Counted from the first letter of the stretch, positions 1 to 8,071 are shown. The stretch is DNA of 64,000 nucleotides from Desulfovibrio aminophilus DSM 12254 (GCF_000422565.1 NZ_AUMA01000016.1:23628-87627), one strand, 5' to 3'. Notes: generated by a model from the letters alone, not told the origin. Made by a program: numbers and translations.

Positions 1-201
1 GTTGCGGGCGGTGCCTTCGCAGGCGCCCTTCAGGCCCAGGCCCTGACCGATGCCGCAGAGACCGGCGGCGAAGCCCATGCCGCAGGCAGTGGCCCAAGCG
101 GCCACGGGGCCGACGGCGGGAGCGCCGTCAGCGGCGAAGGCCAGACCGGCGGACAGAACCATGGCCAGGGTGCTCAGAACGATGGTCGTCACTTTACGCA
201 T
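1..201 (-). CDS. atpE: ATP synthase F0 subunit c, partial (C-terminal part beyond window)
   Basis: Proton/sodium-translocating c-ring subunit of the F0 sector. Only the first 67 codons are inside the window. The ATG at 201 is preceded by GGAGGAAACTC. An N-terminal signal-like hydrophobic stretch ending in AFAA comes before helix 1, which carries the glycine-rich CGIGQGLGLKG pattern followed by ACEGTARN, the usual start of the polar loop of subunit c. The ion-binding carboxylate of helix 2 lies outside the window, so coupling-ion specificity cannot be judged. It is downstream of atpB on the same strand, 53 bases away, as expected for an F0 operon. Seen: sequence pattern and context. Known: family role. 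Confidence 0.93.
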   Translation of the reverse strand, partial: MRKVTTIVLSTLAMVLSAGLAFAADGAPAVGPVAAWATACGMGFAAGLCGIGQGLGLKGACEGTARN

Positions 202-254
202 GAGAGTTTCCTCCAAACAGTTATTGTTTCGGCCGAAAGGCCATTTCCCCCAAT

Positions 255-944
255 CTAGTGCGCGTGATCCATGGATCCCTTCAGGTAGATGGTCGCCAGC
301 ATGAAGAAGATGAAAGCCTGAATGGTCTTGCCCAGGATGAACAGGAAGTACATGGGCAGGGTGCCGACCACCGGAGCCAGGGTGAAGAGAAGCACGAGCA
401 CGATTTCCTCACCGCGGATGTTGCCGAAGAGTCGCAGAGTGAGCGACAGCGGCCGGGCGAGGTGGCTGACGATCTCGAGCACGAGCATGAGCGGGGCCAG
501 GAAGGCCACCGGGCCCATGAAGTGTTTGATGTAGCCGAAGCCCCATTTCTTGATGCCGATATAGTGGTAGTAAAGGAAGACGAAAATGGCCATGGCGGCG
601 TTGGTGTTGACGTTCGCCGTGGGAGCGTCGCACCCCGGAATGAGGCCGAGGTAGTTCATGGTCAGGATGAAGACGAAGATCGTGATGAGCACGGGGAAGA
701 CCTTGCGGCCGCCCTCGCCGAGGTTGGCGACCACGAAGTCCTCCAACCCTCCGACGATGACCTCGAAGAGGTTCTGCAACCCCCCCGGCACTAGGCTCAC
801 CCGGCTGCGGATGAGCAGACCGCAGGTGAAGAGGATGGCCATGGCCAACCACGTGTACCAGACGTGAAGCGGAATGGTCGTGCCCAGAGCCTTGTTCAGG
901 ATCTCCATGTACAAAAGCGGATGTGCCAATCCACCAGCAGCCAT
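255..944 (-). CDS. atpB: ATP synthase F0 subunit a
   Basis: Membrane stator subunit that forms the ion half-channels against the c-ring. The 229 residues contain several hydrophobic helices, the helix-4 region [15 protein letters not shown] with the essential arginine, and a conserved C-terminal helix [11 protein letters not shown]; this is the normal length for a bacterial a subunit. It sits between the subunit I gene and atpE on the same strand, with only 5 bases separating it from the upstream gene, so it is cotranscribed. The ATG at 944 has a GGGAG immediately upstream with short spacing. No F1 genes accompany it, as is usual for Desulfovibrio, where F0 and F1 operons are separate. Confidence 0.96.
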   Translation of the reverse strand: MAAGGLAHPLLYMEILNKALGTTIPLHVWYTWLAMAILFTCGLLIRSRVSLVPGGLQNLFEVIVGGLEDFVVANLGEGGRKVFPVLITIFVFILTMNYLGLIPGCDAPTANVNTNAAMAIFVFLYYHYIGIKKWGFGYIKHFMGPVAFLAPLMLVLEIVSHLARPLSLTLRLFGNIRGEEIVLVLLFTLAPVVGTLPMYFLFILGKTIQAFIFFMLATIYLKGSMDHAH

Positions 945-949
945 ACTCC

Positions 950-1363
950 CTACGCCTCCTTCGCTTTCTGCCCCATGCCCGTGACGCCCCAGATGACGGC
1001 GCCCGCGATCACGGTGGATAGTCCCGTCAAAAGCCCGCCCACAGGCGCCTCAAGCCAGCCCACCAGGACCGCCAGACACACGCCCGTCAGGATGAACCGT
1101 CCGTAAAACCGCAGCACAAGGGCAGTCGCCCCCCCCTTGCGCACAAACATCAACGCCTTCGCCGCCTTGGCCAGATGCCAGAAGTTGAAAAGCATCAGGC
1201 CCGCTCCGGCGGCGCAGGAAAACCCCCAAGCTGAAAACCCCGTGACCACCAGCGCCGCGACCGAAACGGCCAGGGCCGTGAGGATCACGATTCGCACGAG
1301 CCGCCGAGTGCCGGGGTTGTCGAACCCCCGGGCGGCCAGGGCGCGGTCAAGACGCCGGATCAT
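950..1363 (-). CDS. atpI: ATP synthase subunit I-like membrane protein
   Basis: Small polytopic protein (137 residues, about four hydrophobic segments) in the position of AtpI, which helps c-ring assembly or Mg2+ handling in other bacteria. It begins with a basic cytoplasmic stretch ([14 protein letters not shown]), then membrane segments near residues 27-47, 50-65, 85-103 and 108-128. Its ATG overlaps the stop of the upstream AtpZ-like gene by four bases (ATGA), indicating translational coupling. Sequence similarity within this family is weak, so the call rests mainly on topology and operon position. Confidence 0.75.
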   Translation of the reverse strand: MIRRLDRALAARGFDNPGTRRLVRIVILTALAVSVAALVVTGFSAWGFSCAAGAGLMLFNFWHLAKAAKALMFVRKGGATALVLRFYGRFILTGVCLAVLVGWLEAPVGGLLTGLSTVIAGAVIWGVTGMGQKAKEA

Positions 1364-1620
1364 GGCTTGCGCTCCCCGCCGCCCTCGCGCTCGCGTCTCT
1401 CATTCTCCTGCATCCTCTGGGCATCCCGGTACACGTTCATGAACCCGGCGACAATACCCAAGATGAGAAAGATGAGCAGAAGCCACGGGTCGGTGCCCAG
1501 CCACCTGTCGAGGAGCCAACCGATGGCGAACCCGACGAAGGTGCCCGATACGAGGTGCAGCCCCATCGTGCCCGCCGTGGACAAGAGCCCCCCGGCGTCT
1601 TTCAGAAAATCAAGCTTCAA
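1360..1620 (-). CDS. AtpZ/AtpI family protein heading the F0 operon
   Basis: Two-helix membrane protein of the AtpZ/AtpI (F0F1-ATPase subunit, putative) family. Helix 1 (GLHLVSGTFVGFAIGWLLD) ends with the family's DRW motif, followed by a second helix with the LGIVAGFMNVYRDAQRM motif; the tail is highly charged. I place the start at the TTG at 1620 because GAGGAACGGTGG lies just upstream and family members usually begin a few residues before the first helix. An in-frame start at 1674 would add 18 unlikely residues. It overlaps the next gene by ATGA. Role inferred from family: assembly or divalent-cation uptake for ATP synthase. Confidence 0.8.
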   Translation of the reverse strand: MKLDFLKDAGGLLSTAGTMGLHLVSGTFVGFAIGWLLDRWLGTDPWLLLIFLILGIVAGFMNVYRDAQRMQENERREREGGGERKP

Positions 1621-1813
1621 AAGATCCCACCGTTCCTCGCGCCTTGGCCCGACGCTGGGCGGACCGTAACGCAAAACAACGGTTCGTGCAATCGTTCACA
1701 AGTGCGGGCTTCGTACCACAGCCTCGCTTTTGCCGTCAAGGCGGTTGGCGAAAAAACCCCGTTTTCTCGGCTCATCGGCATGAGGTCCGCTCAGGGGGGC
1801 ATGGACGCGCTCA

Positions 1814-1841
1814 GGCCGGCCGGGCTCACGCCCGGCCGGCC
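1814..1841. repeat. Strong GC hairpin between F0 operon and the TauE operon
   Basis: A perfect 12-bp inverted repeat with a four-base loop (TCAC) lies in the roughly 280-base gap between the first F0 gene and the tail of the preceding minus-strand operon. There is no T-run on either side, so it is not a classical intrinsic terminator. It may be a transcript-end stabiliser or part of an intergenic repeat family. No gene is visible in the rest of the gap. Confidence 0.6.
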
Positions 1842-1901
1842 CTCGTGATGGAACGCCGCGTTCCAGGGCTCCCTCTTCCCCGAAACCCGGCTACGGAGAA
1901 T

Positions 1902-2705
1902 TCAGCAATGCGCGCCCCCCACGCTCACGAAGCAGTCCGGGCTCGCGCCTTCCAGCAGGCCCGCCTTGGCCACGGCGGCGGTTGCGCGCACCTCGGTGAC
2001 CGTGGCCGGGCCAAGGGTCCGCATGTCCGCCCCCAGAAGCTCCACTTCGGCACCGGGCGCCAGTCCGTGCCTGCTTCCCAGTCCGAATTCAAACTCCAGC
2101 CCCTCGGGCAGGCGCTTGAACTTGAAGACCTCGGCCATGCCCTCCTCCGCCAACCGTCGTTCCAGGGAAATGGAGAGCAGAAAGACCAGACCGAAGCAGG
2201 CCAGACCGAGGACGACCATGCCCCCGGCGAGAGGATAGGCCGTGACTCCGAGCAGACGTTCGGTGAAATAGGGCGAACCGGCCCGCAGGGCGGCCGCGTC
2301 CGAGTAGACCCGCACGGTGTAGCTCAGGGTGTTGATCTTGCCCGTGTCGTCGGGAGGAAAACTCAGAACCAGGGCATGATCTCCGGCGGCGAGGCCCGGT
2401 TCGGTCTCCACGGCCCCGGCGAAGAGTCGCCCGCCCATCATGTAGCCGGGCATGACCTGGTCCACGCGCAGCCGCACCCCGGGAGGGGCCGACTGCACGT
2501 AGACCTTGTCGGGCGAGTCCACGTACATGGGTACGTTGGCGGAGATGGGCAGGCTCTGCCCCGCGAGGCAGGGAAACACGCCCCTTTCCATCCGCAGTCC
2601 CGAAGTCAGGCCGTCCAGGGCGAAGAGCAGGGCCAGGGCCATGAGCAGGCCGCCGGCCAGCCCCACCCGCTTGCGCAACGCAAGCGTCCGAGCGGCCCGG
2701 CTCAT
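1902..2705 (-). CDS. Uncharacterised membrane protein, last gene of TauE operon
   Basis: 267 residues, function unknown. Topology: a basic N-terminus, a membrane anchor near residues 14-32, an extracytoplasmic domain of about 125 residues with beta-rich character, and a second strong membrane helix near residues 160-180 (LAGGMVVLGLACFGLVFLL). A cytoplasmic C-terminal domain of about 85 residues ends in a sequence reminiscent of small beta-barrel adaptor folds. A TIGRFAM/Pfam assignment cannot be made by eye. Its start overlaps the stop of the upstream small membrane protein by ATGA, so the two are coupled. Context: it is the most distal gene of a five-gene unit with a TauE/SafE exporter, which suggests an envelope role in that process (inference). 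Confidence 0.7.
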   Translation of the reverse strand: MSRAARTLALRKRVGLAGGLLMALALLFALDGLTSGLRMERGVFPCLAGQSLPISANVPMYVDSPDKVYVQSAPPGVRLRVDQVMPGYMMGGRLFAGAVETEPGLAAGDHALVLSFPPDDTGKINTLSYTVRVYSDAAALRAGSPYFTERLLGVTAYPLAGGMVVLGLACFGLVFLLSISLERRLAEEGMAEVFKFKRLPEGLEFEFGLGSRHGLAPGAEVELLGADMRTLGPATVTEVRATAAVAKAGLLEGASPDCFVSVGGAHC

Positions 2706-2935
2706 TGTTCCGCCTGAGCCGGCTGCTTGCGGTCGCGCAGGACGCGTATGAGGATGATCGCCCCGACGATGGTCGGCAGAGCCAGAGGCAGGAACGCCTT
2801 CATGAACACCGGGGTCAGATCCCCGGGGTTCTTCGCGGCCACGGACATGGCGTAGCAGATTTCCGCGAGAACCAGGATGTCGGCCAGGATGACGATGATC
2901 TTTTGGCTCAACTTGAGGGAGTTGCGCTGTTCCAT
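2702..2935 (-). CDS. Small two-helix membrane protein
   Basis: 77 residues with hydrophobic segments near residues 12-31 and 46-64 and charged ends (MEQRN..., ...LRDRKQPAQAEQ). I do not recognise a named family. CGGAGAAGAACG precedes the ATG at 2935, a convincing ribosome-binding site. It overlaps the following gene by ATGA and sits 116 bases downstream of the lipoprotein gene, so it belongs to the TauE/SafE operon. It is probably an accessory subunit of an envelope complex with its coupled neighbour; that is inference from coupling only. Confidence 0.7.
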   Translation of the reverse strand: MEQRNSLKLSQKIIVILADILVLAEICYAMSVAAKNPGDLTPVFMKAFLPLALPTIVGAIILIRVLRDRKQPAQAEQ

Positions 2936-3051
2936 CGTTCTTCTCCGTTTTTTTTCCGGGGCTCCATCGACCCGTTTGGGACCGGCCCGCCTTGAGGGCG
3001 CGGGCCGATCCCGTGGGGGCGATGGGCCTGATGAACAGGCCCGGTAGGGGC

Positions 3052-3651
3052 TTACTTCTTGAAGATGTTCGTCTTGCTCACGTTCATGAACCGCAGGGCC
3101 TTGCCCTCTTCCTTATAGTAGATGCGCACGATGTCGCCCGAGTCCCAGGTGGACGCCGGCAGGGCCATGTACTCGTCCGGCAGGGCCAGGGTCACCAGGG
3201 TCTTCCAGCGGCTGGAGTAGACCGTGAGGGTCTTCTTGTCCTTGTCGATGATCGGGAACTTCTTGTCCACGACCCGGGCGTCGTCCTTGGACACGCCCTT
3301 CTGCTTGTCCAGGACCTGGAACTGCACGGTCTTCAGGGAGCCGGAAGCCTCATCGAAGTAGATGATCTTGTCGGTCTCCGGGTCCATGAGCATCCGCATG
3401 CCGGCCTTGGGCTCGGGCCCCATCTCCATGGGGTCCGCGGGCAGCGTGTAGACCACGGGCGGCAGCTTGTCGAAGACCTGGTTTTCCGTGCCATAGTGGT
3501 GCGCGCTCTCCAGCACCAGCGTCACGGACTTCTTTTCCTTGTCATACTTGATGACTTTGCCCTGGGCCACCTTGCCGTATTCGCTGTTGCAGCCTGCCAC
3601 GGCGAAGGCCATCAGGGCCAGGATGGCGAGCCACGTTCTCTTCATGTTCAT
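3052..3651 (-). CDS. Lipoprotein of the DUF4881 type (TauE operon)
   Basis: 199 residues with a lipoprotein signal: MNMKRTW, a hydrophobic stretch and the lipobox VAGC at residue 21. The mature part is hydrophilic and beta-rich, with repeated K/D-containing strands (KVIKYDKEKKSVTLVLES; IDKDKKTLTVYSSRWKT). It resembles the Desulfovibrio-associated DUF4881 family as I remember it; a profile search would be needed to confirm. A longer reading to 4260 overlaps the TauE gene in another frame and is rejected. The gene follows the TauE permease by 35 bases, so an envelope partner of the exporter is likely. Biochemical function unknown. Confidence 0.8.
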   Translation of the reverse strand: MNMKRTWLAILALMAFAVAGCNSEYGKVAQGKVIKYDKEKKSVTLVLESAHHYGTENQVFDKLPPVVYTLPADPMEMGPEPKAGMRMLMDPETDKIIYFDEASGSLKTVQFQVLDKQKGVSKDDARVVDKKFPIIDKDKKTLTVYSSRWKTLVTLALPDEYMALPASTWDSGDIVRIYYKEEGKALRFMNVSKTNIFKK

Positions 3652-3686
3652 GTCATGTTCTCCTTGCTTCGTTGGCGCTACGCGAC

Positions 3687-4742
3687 TTAGGCCTTGGCCT
3701 TCTTTTCCGCGATTTCCTTGGCCGCTCCCTTGACCATGCCGGTGGCGATGTAGAGAGCCATGACCGTGACCACGCCGAGCACCACCACGGTGGCCGCGCC
3801 GTTGCAGAGGGCCTTCAGGTTGGGCACCCAGCCGCCGATGAGCTTCAGCACGATGGAGGTGAGGCAGCCGATGACGGCCCAGCCGAAGGCGATGCGGATG
3901 CCGTAACCCTTGATGTACTTGGTCGCAACGGTGCCAATCTGAGCGCCGATGGCCGCGCCGCAGAGCATGATGACGGCGGCCACCAGCTCGGTGCGTCCCT
4001 TGTAGGTGAAGGTCGCCGCGCCGTAGAGGCCGGAGATCATGACTTCGAAGAGGTCGGTGCCGACGGCCACGTGGGTCGGGCAGCCCATGAGGTAGATGAG
4101 CGAGGGCATGCGGATAAGGCCGCCGCCGATGCCCAGGATGCCCGCCAGGAAGCCGGTGGCGAAGCTGATGAAGATCGGCAGCCACATGGAGCAGTAGATG
4201 CCGGAGACGTTCAGGTGGACCATGGGCGGAATCTTGATCTTGTGCAGGGTCTTGTGCCACTCGAGGCCCACGGCCTTATGGTCGATCTCCTTGCCCGCGG
4301 CCAGGGCGGCGCGGTCCTTGGCCTTGCGCTTGGCAACATCGCTGAAGACCATCCAGGTGATGAACAGCAGCAAGACCACGTAGAGCAGGCGCACGACCAG
4401 GTCGATGTTGCCGATGCGCTCCAGGCTCATGAGGATCTGGGCGCCCATTTCCATGCCCACGACCGTGCCGATGAGCATGATGAGGCCGAGCTTGTAGTCC
4501 ACGTTGCCGAACTTGCCGTGCCGCATGGTCGAAATGAGGGACTTGCCGGCCATGTGGGCGATGTCGGTGCCCACGGCGAAGGCCATGGGAAAGCCCAGGA
4601 TGTTCAGGCCGGGCGTGATCATCCACGCGCCGCCCATGCCGAAGAAGCCGCCGATGACGCCCATGCCGAGACCCAGGATGATGAGGCCCGGCCAAAAAAG
4701 TTTCACGCCCGCGATGGGCATGAGCATATACATCCATTCCAT
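3687..4742 (-). CDS. Sulfite exporter TauE/SafE family permease
   Basis: 351-residue polytopic membrane protein of the TauE/SafE (DUF81, TSUP) family, which moves sulfite, sulfoacetate, sulfate or related sulfur anions. It carries the two pseudo-repeated family motifs, GFFGMGGAWMITPGLNILG near residue 32 and GILGIGGGLIRMPSLIYLMG near residue 200, each followed by an AVGTD box. The central hydrophilic stretch (about residues 133-175) is longer than in minimal members. The ATG at 4742 is preceded by GGAGGATCGTC. It lies second in an operon that starts at a sigma-54 promoter divergent from a sigma-54 activator. In a sulfate reducer a sulfur-oxyanion substrate is plausible, but which one is not shown. 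Confidence 0.9.
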   Translation of the reverse strand: MEWMYMLMPIAGVKLFWPGLIILGLGMGVIGGFFGMGGAWMITPGLNILGFPMAFAVGTDIAHMAGKSLISTMRHGKFGNVDYKLGLIMLIGTVVGMEMGAQILMSLERIGNIDLVVRLLYVVLLLFITWMVFSDVAKRKAKDRAALAAGKEIDHKAVGLEWHKTLHKIKIPPMVHLNVSGIYCSMWLPIFISFATGFLAGILGIGGGLIRMPSLIYLMGCPTHVAVGTDLFEVMISGLYGAATFTYKGRTELVAAVIMLCGAAIGAQIGTVATKYIKGYGIRIAFGWAVIGCLTSIVLKLIGGWVPNLKALCNGAATVVVLGVVTVMALYIATGMVKGAAKEIAEKKAKA

Positions 4743-4796
4743 GACGATCCTCCGCGTTGAGTATCCGTTCCCGCTGTTCGTCGGCGCGGGACGCGA

Positions 4797-5090
4797 TTAA
4801 TGCTCCGCCACGTCGCGCTTGGTCAGGTCGATGCCGATGTGGTTCATGACCAGGTCCGTGAGCAGGCCCAGGATCATGCCCAAAACCGGGATGAGGACAA
4901 TCGTCAGAATCGTGAACTGCAGGTGGCTTTCATTGTAGAGGTTGGACCACCAAGCCAGGATGCCGGTCAGATCCCGGGTGTCCGAGACGATGACGATCTG
5001 CGCGGCCTTTCCGCCGGCGGCCATCGCCGTGCCGCACAGGGCCAGCAACGCGGCCGGTACGGCCAGAAGGCTCTTCCATAATTTCCGCAT
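4797..5090 (-). CDS. Small exported/membrane protein, first gene of TauE operon
   Basis: 97 residues: a signal-peptide-like N-terminus (MRKLWKSLLAVPAALLALCG, cleavage likely after AMA), a short periplasmic segment and one strong membrane helix near residues 60-82 (FTILTIVLIPVLGMILGLL), then a charged tail. The ATG at 5090 is chosen because AAAGGAGGAAACGGT precedes it; an in-frame start at 5147 has no such site. It lies 54 bases upstream of the permease gene and about 110 bases downstream of the inferred sigma-54 transcription start. No named family recognised; probably a permease accessory protein (inference). Confidence 0.78.
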   Translation of the reverse strand: MRKLWKSLLAVPAALLALCGTAMAAGGKAAQIVIVSDTRDLTGILAWWSNLYNESHLQFTILTIVLIPVLGMILGLLTDLVMNHIGIDLTKRDVAEH

Positions 5091-5213
5091 ACCGTTTCCT
5101 CCTTTCCATTCCGCCAAACAGTTTCGTGTGCCTCTGTCACTCTCCACAGCCGTTTCCGGCGCAGGCCGTCGGCCCTTCCGATGCGGCCCATGTGATCTGC
5201 GCGTCTTTTTACT

Positions 5214-5230
5214 AGCAACCCTTGTGCCAA
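5214..5230 (-). promoter_or_regulatory. Sigma-54 (-24/-12) promoter of the TauE operon
   Basis: Read on the minus strand the sequence is TTGGCACAAGGGTTGCT. This matches the -24/-12 consensus TGGCAC-N5-TTGCW exactly in the conserved GG and GC elements and their spacing. It points toward the small membrane protein gene whose ATG is at 5090, about 110 bases downstream of the expected start site. The divergent neighbour is a sigma-54 activator, which supports a functional promoter. Confidence 0.85.
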
Positions 5231-5282
5231 ATGGAACAATCTCGGTTGTACGACTTAATGCAATGTTTTAATTGAATAAAAA

Positions 5283-5340
5283 TCGCGCATGCGGCTTTTG
5301 TCAGCCCTTGCGCGAACACCCCGGGCATGCTAATTGCGCA
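5283..5340. promoter_or_regulatory. Candidate activator binding sites (TGCGCGA heptamers)
   Basis: The 308-base divergent region 5091-5398 holds no gene. Besides the sigma-54 promoter it has TCGCGCA at 5283-5289, its reverse complement TGCGCGA at 5309-5315 (an inverted pair, 26 bases apart) and a related TTGCGCA ending at 5340. They lie about 55-125 bases upstream of the -24/-12 element for leftward transcription, the typical place for enhancer sites. The same heptamer recurs in a phased array at 7873-7920, after the activator gene. Binding by the neighbouring activator is inferred. Confidence 0.45.
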
Positions 5341-5398
5341 GAACGACCTCTGTTCAACCCCGCTGGGCTTGGCCCGGCGCATCGCGCGGGAGGCTTCC

Positions 5399-7861
5399 AT
5401 GGCGGCCTTCGATCCCCTGCCCCAGGGCAACACGCTTTCCAGGTTCCGGCTCGGCCCCCTGCGGACCTGGCACCTCCAGCGCAAGCTCATGCTGGCCGTC
5501 ATCCCCACGGTTGCCCTTCTGCTCATCATCTCGGGATATCTCGTGAACCTGGTGGCCGTGCGCTACATCAACACGGCCCTGGAACGGACCGTGAAGATCC
5601 AGGTTCTGCACATGGCCCACATCATGGAAATCGTTCTGAACCGGGCCAAGGAGGATCTCCTGGTCCTTTCCCGCGACCCCCTGGACGGGCCGAGCCTGCG
5701 GCGCTTTCTCCAGTCCAAGCGCGACTTCGGGGGCGGCCGCTACCGTGAACTGATCTTCTCCCCCGATGGCGGCGAGGAGATCGGTTTCGCGGACAATGAC
5801 GCGGAGATCGTCCCCCTGCCCTCGAGCGCGGTCGAAAACGCCCGGCCGGTGCTGGCCGGGGTGGTGGAGAAGGCCCGAGAGATGGAGCCTGGGGCCGTCA
5901 CCCTGTCGGACTTCGTGAGCATCACCTATCCGCGCATCGCCGGTCGGGAGGTCTTCGCCCCGAACACCGTGGTCCTGCGCATGGCCGCGCCGGTCTATGG
6001 ACCAGACGGCAAGCGCCGGGGGGTGCTCGTCCTGTCCCTGGACGCCCGGCGCCTGCGCGACGTGCTCTCGCTCATCACCTCGCCCGCCTCGCCGCTGTTC
6101 GCCTTCCCGCGCACCTCGGAACGCCGCCTGGCCTATTTCTTCGACGAACGAGGCTGGATTCTCTTCCAATCCGAGAACATGGAGAGCGCGGACAAGTCCC
6201 TGACCACGGACAACGCCCGGGTGGGCTTCGAGGGAGACCACGGGAAATTCGGGCTGGACCAAGCCTTCCGGCCCTTCCCCGAGCACTCGGTCTACTGGGA
6301 GGCCGTGGCAGCCGTACAGAAGGGCGAGCGCGGCCTGTTCAACGTGGACGCCCGCTACGAGTCGACCCTGGACCTCACGGACCAGACCTTCATGGGCTTC
6401 GCCCCGCTGCGCTTCACAGAGCGCCCCGGCGGTCCCGCGCGCATCCTCGGCGGGGTCATCTTCGCCGACCGCAGCCGTCTGATCCTCAACGCCGAGATCC
6501 GCCAGTTCAACACCGTGGCCGCCATCGTGGTGATCTCCATGCTTCTGGTCACGGCGGTGATCTACGTTTTCGGCCGGGGAATCATGCAGCCCGTGCGCAA
6601 GCTGGCCAAGGCCGTCGACGAGGCCTTGGGCAAGCCCGAACTGCGCGAGATCCAGCTCCCGGACACCGACCGGGAGACCACGGCCCTGCGCCTGGCCGTG
6701 AACCGGCTCATCATGTCGCTCAAGACCCAGCACAACGAGTTGCGGCTCAAGGACGAGTTCCTCAAGAGCGTGCGCCAGAGGGAGAAGGTGGCCCTGGATT
6801 ACGACGTGCAGGGAGACGACGAGCACGAGAAGTTCGTGGACATCCTCGGCCTGTCTCCGGCCATGAAGGCTCTCAAGACCCAGATCGTCAAGGCGGCCGC
6901 CGTGGACGCCGACGTTCTCGTGGTCGGGGAGACGGGCACGGGCAAGGAGCTCACGGCCAACGCCATCCACCACCAGAGCATGCGCCGCACCGGCCCCTTC
7001 GTGTCCATCAACTGCGGCTCCCTGGACGAGAACCTGCTCATGGACTCCCTTTTCGGCCACGTGAAGGGCGCGTTCACCGAGGCCAAGACCGACCGCAAGG
7101 GGGCCTTCCTGGCCGCGGACGGCGGAACGCTCTTCCTGGACGAGATCGGCACGGCCTCGCCCAAGGTCCAGCTGGCTCTGCTGCGCTCCCTTTCCTCCCG
7201 CGTCATCCAGCCCCTGGGCTGCGACCTGGAGATCCCCTTCAACACCCGGATCATCGCGGCCACCAACGCCGACCTGGAGGGGGCCGTGCGCGAGGGCTCG
7301 TTCCGCGAGGATCTGCTCTACCGGCTCAAGGTCATCACCATCCACACCCCGGCCCTGCGCAACCGGCCCATCGACATCCCGCTCCTGGCCAACTATTTCA
7401 TGAACGAGGCGGCCGAGGCCATGAACAAGCCGGGGACCGGCCTTTCCCGGGGGGCGCTGGAGAAGCTCAAGTCCCATGCCTGGCCCGGCAACGTCCGTGA
7501 ACTCAAGAACTGCATCACCCGGGCCGTGGCCATGACCGAGGACCAAGTGCTCCAGGCCGAGGAGCTGCTCTTCGAGATGCAGTCCTCCGAGCACCCCCTG
7601 GCCCAGCTCCGCGATTTCCGGGTCACTCCCGCACCCGGCGCGCCGCCCCCTCAGCCGCCGGCCGATGACGGACTCAACCCCCGCCAGGCCAAGGCCCTGC
7701 CGCGCATCCGGGAGCTGGGCCGCATCAGCCGGGCGGATTATGAGGAACTGGTCGGCGGCGTGGCCTCGCGCACGGCCCAGGGGGATCTGCAGGATCTCGT
7801 GACCAAGGGACTCCTGCGCAAAGAGGGCAAGGGCCCCGCAACGCGCTATCGTCCCGCATGA
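5399..7861 (+). CDS. Membrane-anchored sigma-54 activator with sensor domain and GAFTEA loop
   Basis: 820 residues. A membrane helix (about 29-54) and a large periplasmic Cache-like sensor region (about 55-380) precede a second helix (about 388-410) and a HAMP-like linker. The AAA+ sigma-54 interaction domain spans about 485-710: Walker A GETGTGKE at 510-517, Walker [11 protein letters not shown], and the sigma-54 contact loop near 557 reading GAFTEA rather than GAFTGA. The C-terminus is not a Fis-type helix; it resembles a small winged helix (PRIRELGRISRADYEELV...). Thus signal sensing, ATPase and probably DNA binding are in one polypeptide. The ATG at 5399 is chosen for its GGGAGG site. Divergent from the TauE operon, which it very likely activates (inference). 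Confidence 0.88.
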   Translation: MAAFDPLPQGNTLSRFRLGPLRTWHLQRKLMLAVIPTVALLLIISGYLVNLVAVRYINTALERTVKIQVLHMAHIMEIVLNRAKEDLLVLSRDPLDGPSLRRFLQSKRDFGGGRYRELIFSPDGGEEIGFADNDAEIVPLPSSAVENARPVLAGVVEKAREMEPGAVTLSDFVSITYPRIAGREVFAPNTVVLRMAAPVYGPDGKRRGVLVLSLDARRLRDVLSLITSPASPLFAFPRTSERRLAYFFDERGWILFQSENMESADKSLTTDNARVGFEGDHGKFGLDQAFRPFPEHSVYWEAVAAVQKGERGLFNVDARYESTLDLTDQTFMGFAPLRFTERPGGPARILGGVIFADRSRLILNAEIRQFNTVAAIVVISMLLVTAVIYVFGRGIMQPVRKLAKAVDEALGKPELREIQLPDTDRETTALRLAVNRLIMSLKTQHNELRLKDEFLKSVRQREKVALDYDVQGDDEHEKFVDILGLSPAMKALKTQIVKAAAVDADVLVVGETGTGKELTANAIHHQSMRRTGPFVSINCGSLDENLLMDSLFGHVKGAFTEAKTDRKGAFLAADGGTLFLDEIGTASPKVQLALLRSLSSRVIQPLGCDLEIPFNTRIIAATNADLEGAVREGSFREDLLYRLKVITIHTPALRNRPIDIPLLANYFMNEAAEAMNKPGTGLSRGALEKLKSHAWPGNVRELKNCITRAVAMTEDQVLQAEELLFEMQSSEHPLAQLRDFRVTPAPGAPPPQPPADDGLNPRQAKALPRIRELGRISRADYEELVGGVASRTAQGDLQDLVTKGLLRKEGKGPATRYRPA

Positions 7862-7872
7862 CGCATGCAGCC

Positions 7873-7920
7873 TGCGCGATTTTTCGCGCGCGATGCGCGA
7901 ATAAGCCGCCTTCTGCGCGA
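7873..7920. promoter_or_regulatory. Phased TGCGCGA direct-repeat array upstream of the Lon-like gene
   Basis: Three copies of TGCGCGA start at 7873, 7894 and 7914. They are 21 and 20 bases apart, two helical turns each, so they face the same side of the DNA. A related TCGCGCG is at 7884. The array follows the activator stop codon and lies 150-200 bases upstream of the Lon-like protease start. This looks like an operator cluster, probably for the same regulator as the sites at 5283-5340. No clear promoter core was seen downstream. Confidence 0.45.
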
Positions 7921-8071
7921 CATTTCCATCGCGGAGCCGCCCCTCCCGGCCCAATAGGGGATCTCCGCCGGGCGAGCCTCTGACCAGGACTAGTGACAAG
8001 CTGCGGCAAACGCCGTATGATTGAAATCTCGGGACCGATCCCGGAAATCAGCACGGGGTTCGATCCACCGT

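Noticed and set aside
1..201. GIGQG in subunit c as a sign of Na+ coupling
   Set aside because: The glutamine occurs in both Na+ and H+ c-rings (for instance cyanobacterial ones), and the deciding helix-2 residues are outside the window.
1814..1841. Hairpin as an intrinsic terminator of the TauE operon
   Set aside because: No T-run follows on either strand.
3652..4260. Longer reading of the lipoprotein gene
   Set aside because: The extension is Arg/His-rich antisense-style sequence in a different frame of the permease gene; the internal ATG has a proper lipoprotein signal right after it.
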